DNA from: a virus
Length of the DNA: 21,764 bases
Reading direction: 5' to 3' (one strand)
Virus record (IMG/VR): IMGVR_UViG_3300025010_000245
Coordinates: 1 to 21,764 of that record
Shown here in pieces: positions 6,886 to 14,356 of the stretch. Below the pieces are notes generated by a model that searched no databases, was not told the origin of the DNA, and saw only the letters and a list, made by a program, of their open reading frames with translations. Within the stretch, counting starts at the first letter, position 1. Every line of letters starts with the position of its first letter. A program made the position numbers and the translations under genes.

Positions 6886-7917
6886 TTATTCCGGCAATTT
6901 AATTTCGCCAGACGATATACGTTGTTTAAATTCTTCAAATTGTGATGGGGTGTTATTACCATGCCCATAGACTTTATGGTAAAGTACATGAACTGATTTT
7001 TTCATCACTGCGCCCAGCCCGTATTTATTGTGCAATTCGACTATTCGGAATAATACTTCTGTGCCGTATTTGCTGTAAGCGCTGGTATAATAATTTTCAT
7101 CGCTTATACCAAATTCTGCCATTGCCGCTTTAGCAATAGTTTCAAAAGATGTTATATGATGAACATCTATAGGTATACTCGATTCTCCTGTTATACAACA
7201 AGTATAATTTGCTGCTCGAAGAGATGCAATAGTCCAAGGATCGAGCCTAGCTCTTGCGGCAACCCATATTTTGCTTACTCCGCCCTTCCACGTTGAAGAT
7301 CCTTCTCCACGATTATTATATGCTCTTAAATCTATTCTGCATTGACGGCATGTTGGAAATTTTACAAAATCTCTAACCATTCGAAACGTTTCATGCCCAA
7401 GGGAACACTTGTAATGAATTTTGCTCGCACCAGTTTTATAGCCTTCGGGAAAAGAAACAAATTCTAAAGAATTATCAAGAAGCATTTTTAACAACTCTTT
7501 TTCTGGAAATCTGTTTACATAGAAGTTTTCAATCATACATTTTTTACAGCCAAAATCTCTTTTTAAATCGGCGTATGATAAAAAATTTATGTGTCCGCAA
7601 GGATATAATATATCTATCTTGTCTTTTGTAAGTACAGGAATCTTTGATAAAAATTTCAGGTTTTTAGATTCCATGTATTCTTGGGCTTTATCTATATCAA
7701 ATTTTTTTGGAGTTCTTTTTGGCAAAGGATTGCATATTAAACATCTAGCCATACTGTTTATAATATCTCTAGATGCACCTTTCCAAATATTGCCACAAAC
7801 AATACATTCTACTGTTACGTGATTTCGTATATTAGTAAACTCAATAATTCTAATAGTGCCGTCATAAAAGGAAGCAACTCTTCTTTCCGCTTCTTGCAAT
7901 GTAATTCTAGCAGACAT
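6886..7917 (-). CDS. Free-standing HNH homing endonuclease with three zinc-knuckle modules
   Basis: The protein is 343 residues. The C-terminal part, about 205-343, is an HNH nuclease: C240-C241 and TG before D251-V-H253-H254, then H310 and H314 in VHVLYHKVYGHGNNTPSQF, a typical ending of phage HNH homing enzymes. It would cut double-stranded DNA at a cognate site, probably in the endonuclease-free capsid region of related phages. The N-terminal 200 residues consist of three tandem modules (about 5-68, 73-136, 137-200) with zinc-ligand pairs C38/C41-C59/C62, C107/H109-C124/C127 and C171/H175-C190/C193, likely for DNA recognition. The gene lies between the capsid gene and the next head gene without breaking either. 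It has its own promoter and a structured leader that can hide its AGGAG site. Confidence 0.92.
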   Translation of the reverse strand: MSARITLQEAERRVASFYDGTIRIIEFTNIRNHVTVECIVCGNIWKGASRDIINSMARCLICNPLPKRTPKKFDIDKAQEYMESKNLKFLSKIPVLTKDKIDILYPCGHINFLSYADLKRDFGCKKCMIENFYVNRFPEKELLKMLLDNSLEFVSFPEGYKTGASKIHYKCSLGHETFRMVRDFVKFPTCRQCRIDLRAYNNRGEGSSTWKGGVSKIWVAARARLDPWTIASLRAANYTCCITGESSIPIDVHHITSFETIAKAAMAEFGISDENYYTSAYSKYGTEVLFRIVELHNKYGLGAVMKKSVHVLYHKVYGHGNNTPSQFEEFKQRISSGEIKLPE

Positions 7918-8025
7918 TAAAATCTCCTCACATATTATTAAATCTCACTATGATTTATGAGGCGGAAAGATATTAGTGAGGATATATCTTTTATCAGTAA
8001 ATTAGCAAGATTTACCTATCCGCCT
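7918..8025 (-). promoter_or_regulatory. Structured 5' leader of the HNH gene (anti-Shine-Dalgarno switch candidate)
   Basis: The predicted transcript starts at about 8025. P1 pairs 8019-8025 with 7960-7966 (7 bp). Inside it P2 pairs 8010-8015 with 7997-8002 (6 bp), and P3 pairs 7984-7990 with 7967-7973 (7 bp). The P3 loop 7974-7983 reads AUCCUCACUA in the RNA. It is complementary over 7 nt to UAGUGAG at 7944-7950 and over 7 nt to GUGAGGA at 7925-7931, which is the Shine-Dalgarno region of the gene. The two pairings exclude each other, so the loop can sequester the ribosome site or be held by the upstream decoy. The same plan is seen in the leader at 15518-15621. Confidence 0.7.
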
Positions 8026-8031
8026 GCAAGA

Positions 8032-8060
8032 ATATTACCACAATATTGCGAATTTGTCAA
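8032..8060 (-). promoter_or_regulatory. Sigma-70/sigma-A type promoter of the HNH gene
   Basis: The -35 box TTGACA is at 8055-8060 and the -10 box TAATAT at 8032-8037, with a 17-base spacer that ends in GTGG, giving an extended -10 TGG. Transcription would start near 8025, exactly at the first base of the leader's closing stem. It matches the promoter at 15628-15656 in boxes, spacer length and the TGGTAATAT core. Confidence 0.8.
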
Positions 8061-8086
8061 GGGTGGAGAATATTTCATCTCCACCC
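8061..8086 (-). terminator. Hairpin after the major capsid gene
   Basis: A perfect 9-bp GC-rich inverted repeat, arms 8061-8069 and 8078-8086 (GGGTGGAGA/TCTCCACCC in the RNA), with an 8-nt loop, lies 15 bases after the capsid stop codon. It abuts the -35 box of the next promoter. The bases after it, TTGACAAATT, give no proper U-tract, so it may terminate weakly or protect the capsid mRNA 3' end. Confidence 0.6.
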
Positions 8087-8101
8087 CAAAATGCAAATAA
8101 A

Positions 8102-9217
8102 TTAAAGGCCAATAGTGGCGGCCACGCTCGATGTAATTACTCCGGCTTTCCAGAATTTTACAAATGACGCGTTTTGCTGGAGGTTGGCATTATCCCACTG
8201 TCCGTTGACATTGGAAATAGTCGATCCACCGATTACGCATTTGATAATCTTATCTGTTCCAGGAGCAACAATCCACAAATAGCTATCAGAAATCTGAAGA
8301 CTAAACGGGGATTCCCAGTTTGCGACCTGGGGAATTTCCAGAGAATCTACGCCAGCGATGGTGCGAACATATCCGAGCTTCACAAATTCGCTGTCGATGT
8401 CATAACGAAAATTAGCATCTTCTGGAAGAATGCTAGCAAGAGCAACTTTGGTTCCTAACACAATTGGCTTGGCTCCCCCGTTGAACGCTGAAACACGCTG
8501 GCTTAGCTTTGTCAAATCGGCTTGTGAGTACCCAGTAACACGCAATCCTGTAGTTGCATCGGTTGACAACCCAGACATACCATTGTAGAAAGCGGTATAG
8601 ATGTCTTTGGTCATCTCTGTTTCGATGGAACGAATCGCTTTTGAAGTAAACGATGCGAGGGATTCTTGACCAGTCAAAACACGGAACAAGGAAACACCAA
8701 CGGTAATCATGTGCCCTTCGGGGTTCAAAGTAACTTGCTTCTCAAAACCTTTATGCATTTCAGCTTCACGCTGTCCAAGGCGACCAACTTTAGTCACAGG
8801 GAACAAGTCGCGGGAGCGAATGTCGAAGATTCCCGATTCGCCAAGTCCAAGGACTTTAATTTCGGCGTAAGCCGAAGTTCCCTGAACCATGGTATCGGGA
8901 AGAACGGCGTCAATCAATTGAGATACGATATTACCAACAGACCAAGAAACAAGAGGGTGAGTTGCCATCTGTTCTGGAGTCATGGTTGTCGCATCAACAC
9001 CAGATCGTTTTGAAATTTCACGCAAAAGCATGGCATTCAAAGCCGCATCTTTTTCAGCAAAACTAATAGCTTTGCCGTCTTTATCAGCCTTGATGTAGGG
9101 GAACTGTTTAGTCCCATTCTCAGACCGATAATGATTCCAGTAATCGACAAAATTATCGAATAATGTCGTATCGCCAGCGGCGAACTGGACTACACTTGCA
9201 GGTAATTTAATAGTCAT
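8102..9217 (-). CDS. Major capsid protein, HK97 fold
   Basis: The 371-residue protein is the head shell subunit. It lies directly after the protease/scaffold and decoration genes and is followed by a hairpin, the usual setting of this gene. The sequence fits an HK97-like shell protein: a helical N-terminal region (to about residue 100), an extended-loop region near 110-170 with SGIFDIRSRDLFPVTKVG, a spine-helix candidate SLASFTSKAIRSIETEMTKDIYTAFYNGM around 187-215, and a C-terminal P/A domain ending FVKFWKAGVIT. I see no cleavage-site motif I would trust. The ribosome site is GGAGG before the ATG at 9215-9217. The fold is inferred from order and sequence style, not from alignment. Confidence 0.88.
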   Translation of the reverse strand: MTIKLPASVVQFAAGDTTLFDNFVDYWNHYRSENGTKQFPYIKADKDGKAISFAEKDAALNAMLLREISKRSGVDATTMTPEQMATHPLVSWSVGNIVSQLIDAVLPDTMVQGTSAYAEIKVLGLGESGIFDIRSRDLFPVTKVGRLGQREAEMHKGFEKQVTLNPEGHMITVGVSLFRVLTGQESLASFTSKAIRSIETEMTKDIYTAFYNGMSGLSTDATTGLRVTGYSQADLTKLSQRVSAFNGGAKPIVLGTKVALASILPEDANFRYDIDSEFVKLGYVRTIAGVDSLEIPQVANWESPFSLQISDSYLWIVAPGTDKIIKCVIGGSTISNVNGQWDNANLQQNASFVKFWKAGVITSSVAATIGL

Positions 9218-9283
9218 ATTTTATTTTTCCTCCGTAGAAAATTTTTTGATAATGATTTTAGTCAAGTCAAAACATGACTACGA

Positions 9284-9826
9284 TTAAGATTGATAAGCCT
9301 CGAACTGATAGGCGGTAATACGACCAGAGCCGATTGCCGAACCATTAGCTGAGGGAATATATGTGGTTGCAACGTATCTTAAGCACACACCAGTAGATGC
9401 GGCGGCTGCCCACTTCCACTTGTAGTTGCCGCTATCATCAGGAATAGCAAAAGCAGCGGTAGTGGTACTGTCGAGAGCTTCGGCGGTTAACGTGATAATA
9501 TCTGCGTTGGGCTGAAGTTTAAAACCAGTAAACACGGTACAAGCAGAGGTATAAAAGTCCTGAATACTACCAAGTCCTTTATAAACATTGTCTCCAGCGG
9601 TAGCAAACGGAAGTTCGGGTTCTCCAACCATCCAAACAGCCGTCAGACTTGCGCTTGAAGGTGCTGTAGCCAGCCAAACTTCCCCCTCACCAGAAACCCC
9701 CGTCTTTTGGGCTGTCACGAAAACGAAACCATTATCGACAGCAGAAGCACTGATTGCGGGACGAATATAGGCATCAACGTTTTTAGCCATAACTTTATTT
9801 GGCACGAGCACTGCATGATTAGTCAT
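9284..9826 (-). CDS. Putative head decoration protein
   Basis: The 180-residue protein is rich in Ala, Ser and Thr, with many predicted strands and no membrane helix or catalytic motif. It stands between the protease/scaffold gene and the capsid gene, the classic place of small capsid-decorating (cement) proteins. The N-terminus MTNHAVLVPNKVMAKNVDAY could be an arm lying on the capsid surface. Decoration proteins bind the outer shell after expansion and stabilise it. The start is ATG at 9824-9826 with AGGAG about 12 bases upstream, a longer gap than usual. The role rests on position and composition only; a minor head protein is possible. Confidence 0.65.
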   Translation of the reverse strand: MTNHAVLVPNKVMAKNVDAYIRPAISASAVDNGFVFVTAQKTGVSGEGEVWLATAPSSASLTAVWMVGEPELPFATAGDNVYKGLGSIQDFYTSACTVFTGFKLQPNADIITLTAEALDSTTTAAFAIPDDSGNYKWKWAAAASTGVCLRYVATTYIPSANGSAIGSGRITAYQFEAYQS

Positions 9827-9879
9827 ATCTTAATTTTTCTCCTTTTTTGTTGTTATAATAATATCGACGGGTAGTAATA

Positions 9880-11505
9880 CTATTTTACCCATCCTTTACT
9901 TAAATCTTGCTTATTCCTGTCTTTTTTATCAACCCAAGACATAGCAATTCGGTTGACACCATCATCAACCTTTTTATCTTTACCGAGTGAAAACGCTAAG
10001 GCTTTTATTTCATTTTTCCATGCGCCAACTGTTTCTAAAGTGAAATTCTTGCTATTTTCCCTTGCCTTTTCAATTTCTTCTTTTGGCATGGTATCAGAAA
10101 CTTCGGCAATAGTGGACTCAACCTCAAAAGCAAATTGTTTGGCTTCTACATCTGCTTTGAACTGTTTCAGTTCTTCGTTAGCCGACATATAGACGTCACC
10201 ATCTTCCTTTGCCTTTTTCAGTTCATCAGCCATTTTACACATTTTAGCATATGCCAGGGCATAAACTTTAGCGTGATCCAATTCTTCACCCGCCTGATGT
10301 TTAGCAACCAAGGCTTGATAATCCTCGGTTTCTTCGGCAAGCATGGCTAAAAACGCAGCGACATCGAGATTGCTGTCAAGAGACATTTCTTTCTTTTCAG
10401 ATTCAGGCTTTTCTTCTTCATCTTCTTGCTTTTCGTCCGCCGGAGATTCTTCTTTTTTCTCTTCCTCTGGTTTTTCTTCAGCCATTTCTTCAGTCGTAGG
10501 CAATTCCATTTTTACTTCTTCGACTTTCGGTTCTTCTTGCATTTCTTCTTTCTTTTCTATTTCTTTTTCATCCACAGATAACTCCTCCTTTACTTCAAAA
10601 TATGATAGTTGTTTACTATCTATTTCGTTTATAGCATTTACAATATTTCGACTCCATTCTACGGCATTGTTGCCGCCATGAAGAAGCCAAGATATGTATT
10701 CCGCATCGGGCTGATTTTTATTCTTTGGTACGCCCTTACGAGAATTTAAGAATTTGTGAATAGACTTAATTTTATCCATCTCCACAATTTCATTTTTAAT
10801 AAGATGTCTTGCAACTGCTAGAGAAACAGATGTGCCACCAATACCCATGGATTTATATAGTTCCAAGCCTTTATTGGCATTTGCTTTTACTTCCTTCGGA
10901 ATATTCATATCAATATTTCCGTATTTATTGGAAAATTCCATCAAGGCTTTTTCATAATCTTGTTTTTCCTTGGTAGCAAATGCAACCAAATCTGCTTTAG
11001 CCATAGGAATTGCAGGACGAACCATCTCTCCTAAAACAGTGATACACATGTAGCAGAAATTCAGGATTTCAGGCATTCCAAATTCTTCATTTTTATCCTG
11101 CTCAAAAACTTCCATCTCGATACTAACCGATTTTGATCGGTCTCTTTCGAAAATATCCATCATCTTACCGGAATATCTAGTCCATAATTTTCCTATGACG
11201 GACATCATAGTACGACCATCTTCTAGTTTTCTGAATTCAATAGGACTATCGTGCGGAACAAAACCACACGGAAGCTCATCCTCGCTATGTCCGGTGGCAT
11301 CGTCGGTTACGCGGCTATACGCCCACACAATGGGTTTTTGTAATATCGTTGTCGCTGTTTTTCTAAGAGTATCTTCGGATATAAAGAGATCGTGCCTATT
11401 TTTTCCGCTGGCAAATGCATCTATCTTTAATGTGGCAAACTGAGAATTATTTGCTTCTTCTATCAGTTCCATATTTTCAATAGCAAAACTTAATTTTTCA
11501 CTCAA
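9880..11505 (-). CDS. Head maturation protease fused to scaffold
   Basis: The protein is 541 residues. Residues 1-175 look like a phage prohead protease of the XkdF-like type: NRHDLFISEDTLRKTATTIL, PIVWAY, D69-ATGH73 and a later KSVSIEME (S126/S128) give a plausible His/Ser active site. Residues about 202-293 (IPKEVKANANKGLEL, GGTSVSLAVARHLI, YISWLLHGGNNAVEWS) match a small domain common in phage and prophage proteins, usually VPKGVQ-like at its start and IAWLLWGGD-like at its end, with no established function that I know. Residues about 305-375 are an acidic Glu/Lys linker, and the rest is helical scaffold-like sequence. Such a fusion would build the prohead and then cut scaffold and capsid arms. 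The start is a TTG at 11503-11505 with AGGAGG nine bases before it. Confidence 0.8.
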   Translation of the reverse strand: MSEKLSFAIENMELIEEANNSQFATLKIDAFASGKNRHDLFISEDTLRKTATTILQKPIVWAYSRVTDDATGHSEDELPCGFVPHDSPIEFRKLEDGRTMMSVIGKLWTRYSGKMMDIFERDRSKSVSIEMEVFEQDKNEEFGMPEILNFCYMCITVLGEMVRPAIPMAKADLVAFATKEKQDYEKALMEFSNKYGNIDMNIPKEVKANANKGLELYKSMGIGGTSVSLAVARHLIKNEIVEMDKIKSIHKFLNSRKGVPKNKNQPDAEYISWLLHGGNNAVEWSRNIVNAINEIDSKQLSYFEVKEELSVDEKEIEKKEEMQEEPKVEEVKMELPTTEEMAEEKPEEEKKEESPADEKQEDEEEKPESEKKEMSLDSNLDVAAFLAMLAEETEDYQALVAKHQAGEELDHAKVYALAYAKMCKMADELKKAKEDGDVYMSANEELKQFKADVEAKQFAFEVESTIAEVSDTMPKEEIEKARENSKNFTLETVGAWKNEIKALAFSLGKDKKVDDGVNRIAMSWVDKKDRNKQDLSKGWVK

Positions 11506-11541
11506 ATACGTTTTCCTCCTTTCGCCAAGGATTCCTACAAC

Positions 11542-11559
11542 ATAAAATGGTTATTTTAT
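11542..11559 (-). repeat. AT-rich hairpin at the end of the 65-aa ORF
   Basis: A perfect 7-bp inverted repeat ATAAAAT/ATTTTAT with a 4-nt loop spans the stop codon of the gene at 11556-11753 and precedes the protease gene. It is AT-only in its stem and lacks a U-tract, so only a weak structural role is likely. Confidence 0.3.
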
Positions 11560-11753
11560 CGTCCCAATTTTATCAATATCTTTATCCAGCCAGGTGCATA
11601 GAATAGACATTCTTTTAATATATCGCTATTACTGAAATAATAAATATCGCCTTGCTGAGATAATATGGGAATATTATTGCTGATAATATATTTAGCAACC
11701 AATCCCTTGTAGGCAACTTTGTTGCCGATTTTCTCTGGGTTAACTATATACAT
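11556..11753 (-). CDS. Small conserved-looking phage protein of unknown function
   Basis: The 65-residue protein is basic, with the pattern KGLVAKYIISNNIPILSQ then DIYYFSNSDILKECL. Short proteins with a central IPxL and a following YYF element occur near portal genes of several Gram-positive phages in my memory, without known function. It begins two bases after the ferritin stop codon, and its GGAG site lies within the ferritin 3' end, six bases from the ATG at 11751-11753. Tight spacing and a good ribosome site make it a real gene. Confidence 0.7.
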   Translation of the reverse strand: MYIVNPEKIGNKVAYKGLVAKYIISNNIPILSQQGDIYYFSNSDILKECLFYAPGWIKILIKLGR

Positions 11754-11755
11754 AT

Positions 11756-12229
11756 CTAACTCCAGGTGGCGTCAAATAGCACCATATCGGAAACCGCGTT
11801 GATTTTCAGCATAAATTCTTCGGCTTCATCTTCCTCGATTAATTGATCATGCAACATTTCCTGGATAAACGGCACGTCGATATACGATTTACTATCATAT
11901 ATCATATCGGCTATTTCTTCCAAGGACTGTGTGGTTTCAATTTCTGCGTCAAGGAATATCTGTCCGGCATCTTTAGGACTTCCTAATTGAATATTTGGAA
12001 CTTCAATTTCAACCGGATAATGCCTGCCACCTAAGCGGGTGTTAAGATATTCGATTATTTTTTTGTAATGACCATATTCTTCATCTGCTTGAGATAAAAA
12101 CATTTTGGCGATATTAGTCAGTCGCAAGGCGTCGAAATAACTATACAAAATCATATACTTACGATTATTAAAAATTTCCTTTCCGGCCTGCTCATTTAGT
12201 ACTTCGTTAAGGTTTTCGGATAATTTCAC
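11756..12229 (-). CDS. Ferritin (non-heme, FtnA-like) with complete diiron ferroxidase site
   Basis: The 157-residue protein is predicted as a four-helix bundle plus a short tail, close to the 160-170 residues of bacterial ferritins. When laid against E. coli FtnA from memory, every ferroxidase ligand has a counterpart: E18 (FtnA E17), E51 and H54 in DEEYGH (E50/H53), E96 in DAEIETTQSL (E94, followed by a matching T-Q), and Q129-x2-E132 (Q127/E130). Y25 matches Tyr24. Ferritins oxidise Fe(II) with O2 or H2O2 and store Fe(III) in a 24-subunit shell. Here the gene stands between portal-side genes and the protease in a head operon, so the product could protect host or virion DNA, or be packaged. 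The start is GTG at 12227-12229 with GGAGG seven bases upstream. A ferritin-like fold with altered function is the main alternative. Confidence 0.85.
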   Translation of the reverse strand: MKLSENLNEVLNEQAGKEIFNNRKYMILYSYFDALRLTNIAKMFLSQADEEYGHYKKIIEYLNTRLGGRHYPVEIEVPNIQLGSPKDAGQIFLDAEIETTQSLEEIADMIYDSKSYIDVPFIQEMLHDQLIEEDEAEEFMLKINAVSDMVLFDATWS

Positions 12230-12263
12230 GCATTACCCTCCTTTCCTAAGATATTATCAGTCG

Positions 12264-12596
12264 TTAAAATACGATGTAGTCCACTTCGTCACTTGCGGCA
12301 ATAACCCAGTTTCCACTAATAGAAGTGATATTGAGATTGCTTCCCGAAGAAGTTACCTTGATTGCAGATCCAGATACCGGACTTCCAGACCTGTAGACAT
12401 TAACCATTTTGCCTCTAACGGTGGTCAAGTTGGTCTGAATAACGATGGCAGAAGCAGAAGCCTGTCCAGATGTTACCGCGTGGCTTCCTGAAATCGGAGC
12501 GTTCTGAATCCATGATCCAAGATTTGCGAGTTGAGCTGCACGATTGGATCGATTAAGTTTTGATGCAATTGCATTTGTTAGTTTTGCGATAGTCAT
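12264..12596 (-). CDS. Small virion-type protein of unknown function
   Basis: The protein is 110 residues. The N-terminal 28 residues are helical and basic (LTNAIASKLNRSNRAAQLANL); the rest is Ser/Thr/Ala-rich and beta-prone, ending in DEVDYIVF. No motif is recognisable. The composition is like that of small decoration, head-fibre or adhesin proteins of phages, and the gene lies directly after the portal gene, but the function is open. The ribosome site is GGAGG, eight bases before the ATG at 12594-12596. A structured 36-nt hairpin lies between the portal stop and this site. Confidence 0.65.
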   Translation of the reverse strand: MTIAKLTNAIASKLNRSNRAAQLANLGSWIQNAPISGSHAVTSGQASASAIVIQTNLTTVRGKMVNVYRSGSPVSGSAIKVTSSGSNLNITSISGNWVIAASDEVDYIVF

Positions 12597-12633
12597 TTTT
12601 TTATTCCTCCATTATTTTTTTGAATATGATATT

Positions 12634-12669
12634 TGCACACGGAGCCAGGATCTTATCCCGTTATGTGCA
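12634..12669 (-). repeat. Bulged hairpin between portal gene and the 110-aa gene
   Basis: Arms 12634-12642 and 12658-12669 pair over 9 bp (TGCAC/GTGCA and ACGG/CCGT) with a 3-nt bulge, and a nested GGAT/ATCC can form inside. It lies 38 bases before the next start codon with no U-tract. No promoter is visible. It may stabilise or process the mRNA. Confidence 0.4.
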
Positions 12670-12675
12670 TGATTA

Positions 12676-14337
12676 TTATTTTTTATTTTTTACACTTTTA
12701 GCCAGATTGCTTCCAGCGTCTCTGGTGTTCATGCCCTCTTCTCCGAGTTCATCATCGGACTTAGATGGTCGTCCAGATTCTTTACCACCACTGATTTGTG
12801 CTGCGGGAACAATTGGGGTAAGATTTTCTGTCCACTTGCGTTCTCTCGCCTCATCCATCTGTGCTTGCATTACAAACGGATCTTGTCCTGTTGCAGCCGC
12901 TATCTTTTGAGGCAATACAACACCTTGCCCCATCAGACTAATCTGTGTATCAAGCCTGCGTTGCCTATCGGTATAGAAATTAGTACCTTCGAAATTAAAT
13001 CCAAACTGGTATTCTAAGCCTGCATCTTTTACTCTTTTATTAATTTGATATTCCATAAACTGATTAAAATAAGGATATATAGATGTTGAGCACATTTCAT
13101 CGACGGCAGCCGAAAGGCCAGTTTCCAAAGAATTCATTTTTTGACTGGTACTACTGATGAGGTTTCCATTTATACCGCTTTGCCCAGTTACATTTTTCGA
13201 ATAGCTGCTATACATTTCATTATCGTGTTCAAATTCTATTCCCTGAGTATTTTGGACAGGCGCTTCTACAAACCTCACGGCGTCATTGCTGATAATGGCT
13301 TTTACAAGAGCCATAAATTCGCCAAGCAGACGAGGTGAAAGTGCAGTAGCATCTCTTACGGTTGCTTTTGTATCTTTTAAAAACGGAAGTTCAGCAAACA
13401 ATATTTTTGCCGCACTCAACGCATAAGCATTTCTTTGCATAGATCTCACCATTGGAAGCATTGCAAAATCAGGAAACAGTGACGAAAACGCCGGGATGCG
13501 GCTTGCCAACTCATTGGAAAACTTCCAGCCCCAGAACCCATCGGTTGGATCACAGCTTCCCCACTGCGAATAAACGCTATTGGCTCTATCGCCTATCAGC
13601 GCTGAAGGATTATATGCGTCTGGTCGTTGTCCCTTAAATATCTTAGTGTATGTTTTTTTAAATATGTCGGGATACAAATCAATGTCGACTCCCCCTTGAT
13701 TAAAAAACATATAGTCGAAATCAAACAATAATCCGTAATCCCATCTGCCGGTTATCACACAATAATTTGACGGTAATTCCTGAAGGACATATCTACCCAT
13801 TCCTTCGTCTCTGAAAACAGTAAAATAGGTTTCCTGCCTCAGTAGTTGCCTCAATGCACTAGAAAACTGTCCTTTTACATCAAATCTAAACATAAAATCT
13901 TTTAGTACATTCAATGCTTTATTGTATGGTTCACTCTTATACTCAGACGACTTTTTTACATTTTTGCAATAATACGTATAATCCCAAGCGGGAAGATTAG
14001 AAAGATAAGATATAATACGCTTATATGTGGGGTTACTATATTCCAATATTTCCGAAATTGATAATAATTCCATTTCGGATTCTCTCGGATTAGCAAGCGC
14101 CTTTGCTACGCGCTCTTCACTTGCTTCCCCCGTGCCACTTAGCGTAATGCTCTGCATTCTCGCATTAACCAGCATGGGGTTGAACACAGAAGGATATAAA
14201 TAAGAATTGTTGGAAGACTGTGCAAATTCCTTAAAGTTCTGATCGTTCCAATTATATATATTCAAAATGTTTTGTAGTTGCTGTTCTGTTAGTTCAGAAA
14301 TTTCTGTTTCTAGTTTAATTTTTTTTGGTCTACCCAA
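12676..14337 (-). CDS. Portal protein
   Basis: The 553-residue protein would form the 12-subunit ring at one head vertex through which the terminase pumps DNA and to which the neck binds. Its size, its place between large terminase and head protease, and its mix of helical and stem-like regions fit a portal: an N-terminal wing with ISEILEYSNPTYKRIISYLSNLPAWDYTY near 92-120, a central part with LPSNYCVITGRWDYGLLFDFDYMFF, and a long helix AAVDEMCSTSIYPYFNQFMEYQINKR in the last third. The C-terminal 60 residues are charged and likely disordered. The start is TTG at 14335-14337 with AGGAGG eight bases before it. The endonuclease gene sits 19 bases upstream and has probably separated portal from terminase. 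Confidence 0.9.
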   Translation of the reverse strand: MGRPKKIKLETEISELTEQQLQNILNIYNWNDQNFKEFAQSSNNSYLYPSVFNPMLVNARMQSITLSGTGEASEERVAKALANPRESEMELLSISEILEYSNPTYKRIISYLSNLPAWDYTYYCKNVKKSSEYKSEPYNKALNVLKDFMFRFDVKGQFSSALRQLLRQETYFTVFRDEGMGRYVLQELPSNYCVITGRWDYGLLFDFDYMFFNQGGVDIDLYPDIFKKTYTKIFKGQRPDAYNPSALIGDRANSVYSQWGSCDPTDGFWGWKFSNELASRIPAFSSLFPDFAMLPMVRSMQRNAYALSAAKILFAELPFLKDTKATVRDATALSPRLLGEFMALVKAIISNDAVRFVEAPVQNTQGIEFEHDNEMYSSYSKNVTGQSGINGNLISSTSQKMNSLETGLSAAVDEMCSTSIYPYFNQFMEYQINKRVKDAGLEYQFGFNFEGTNFYTDRQRRLDTQISLMGQGVVLPQKIAAATGQDPFVMQAQMDEARERKWTENLTPIVPAAQISGGKESGRPSKSDDELGEEGMNTRDAGSNLAKSVKNKK

Positions 14338-14356
14338 TGTAATTACCTCCTTTCGT

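Noticed and set aside
8061-8086. Capsid-end hairpin as part of the leader switch.
   Set aside because: It lies upstream of the -35 box and would not be in the leader transcript; it is better explained as the 3' hairpin of the capsid mRNA.
10380-10570. Low-complexity stretch as a tandem DNA repeat or CRISPR-like array.
   Set aside because: It encodes the Glu/Lys-rich linker of the scaffold fusion; there is no regular repeat unit with spacers. No CRISPR array was seen anywhere.
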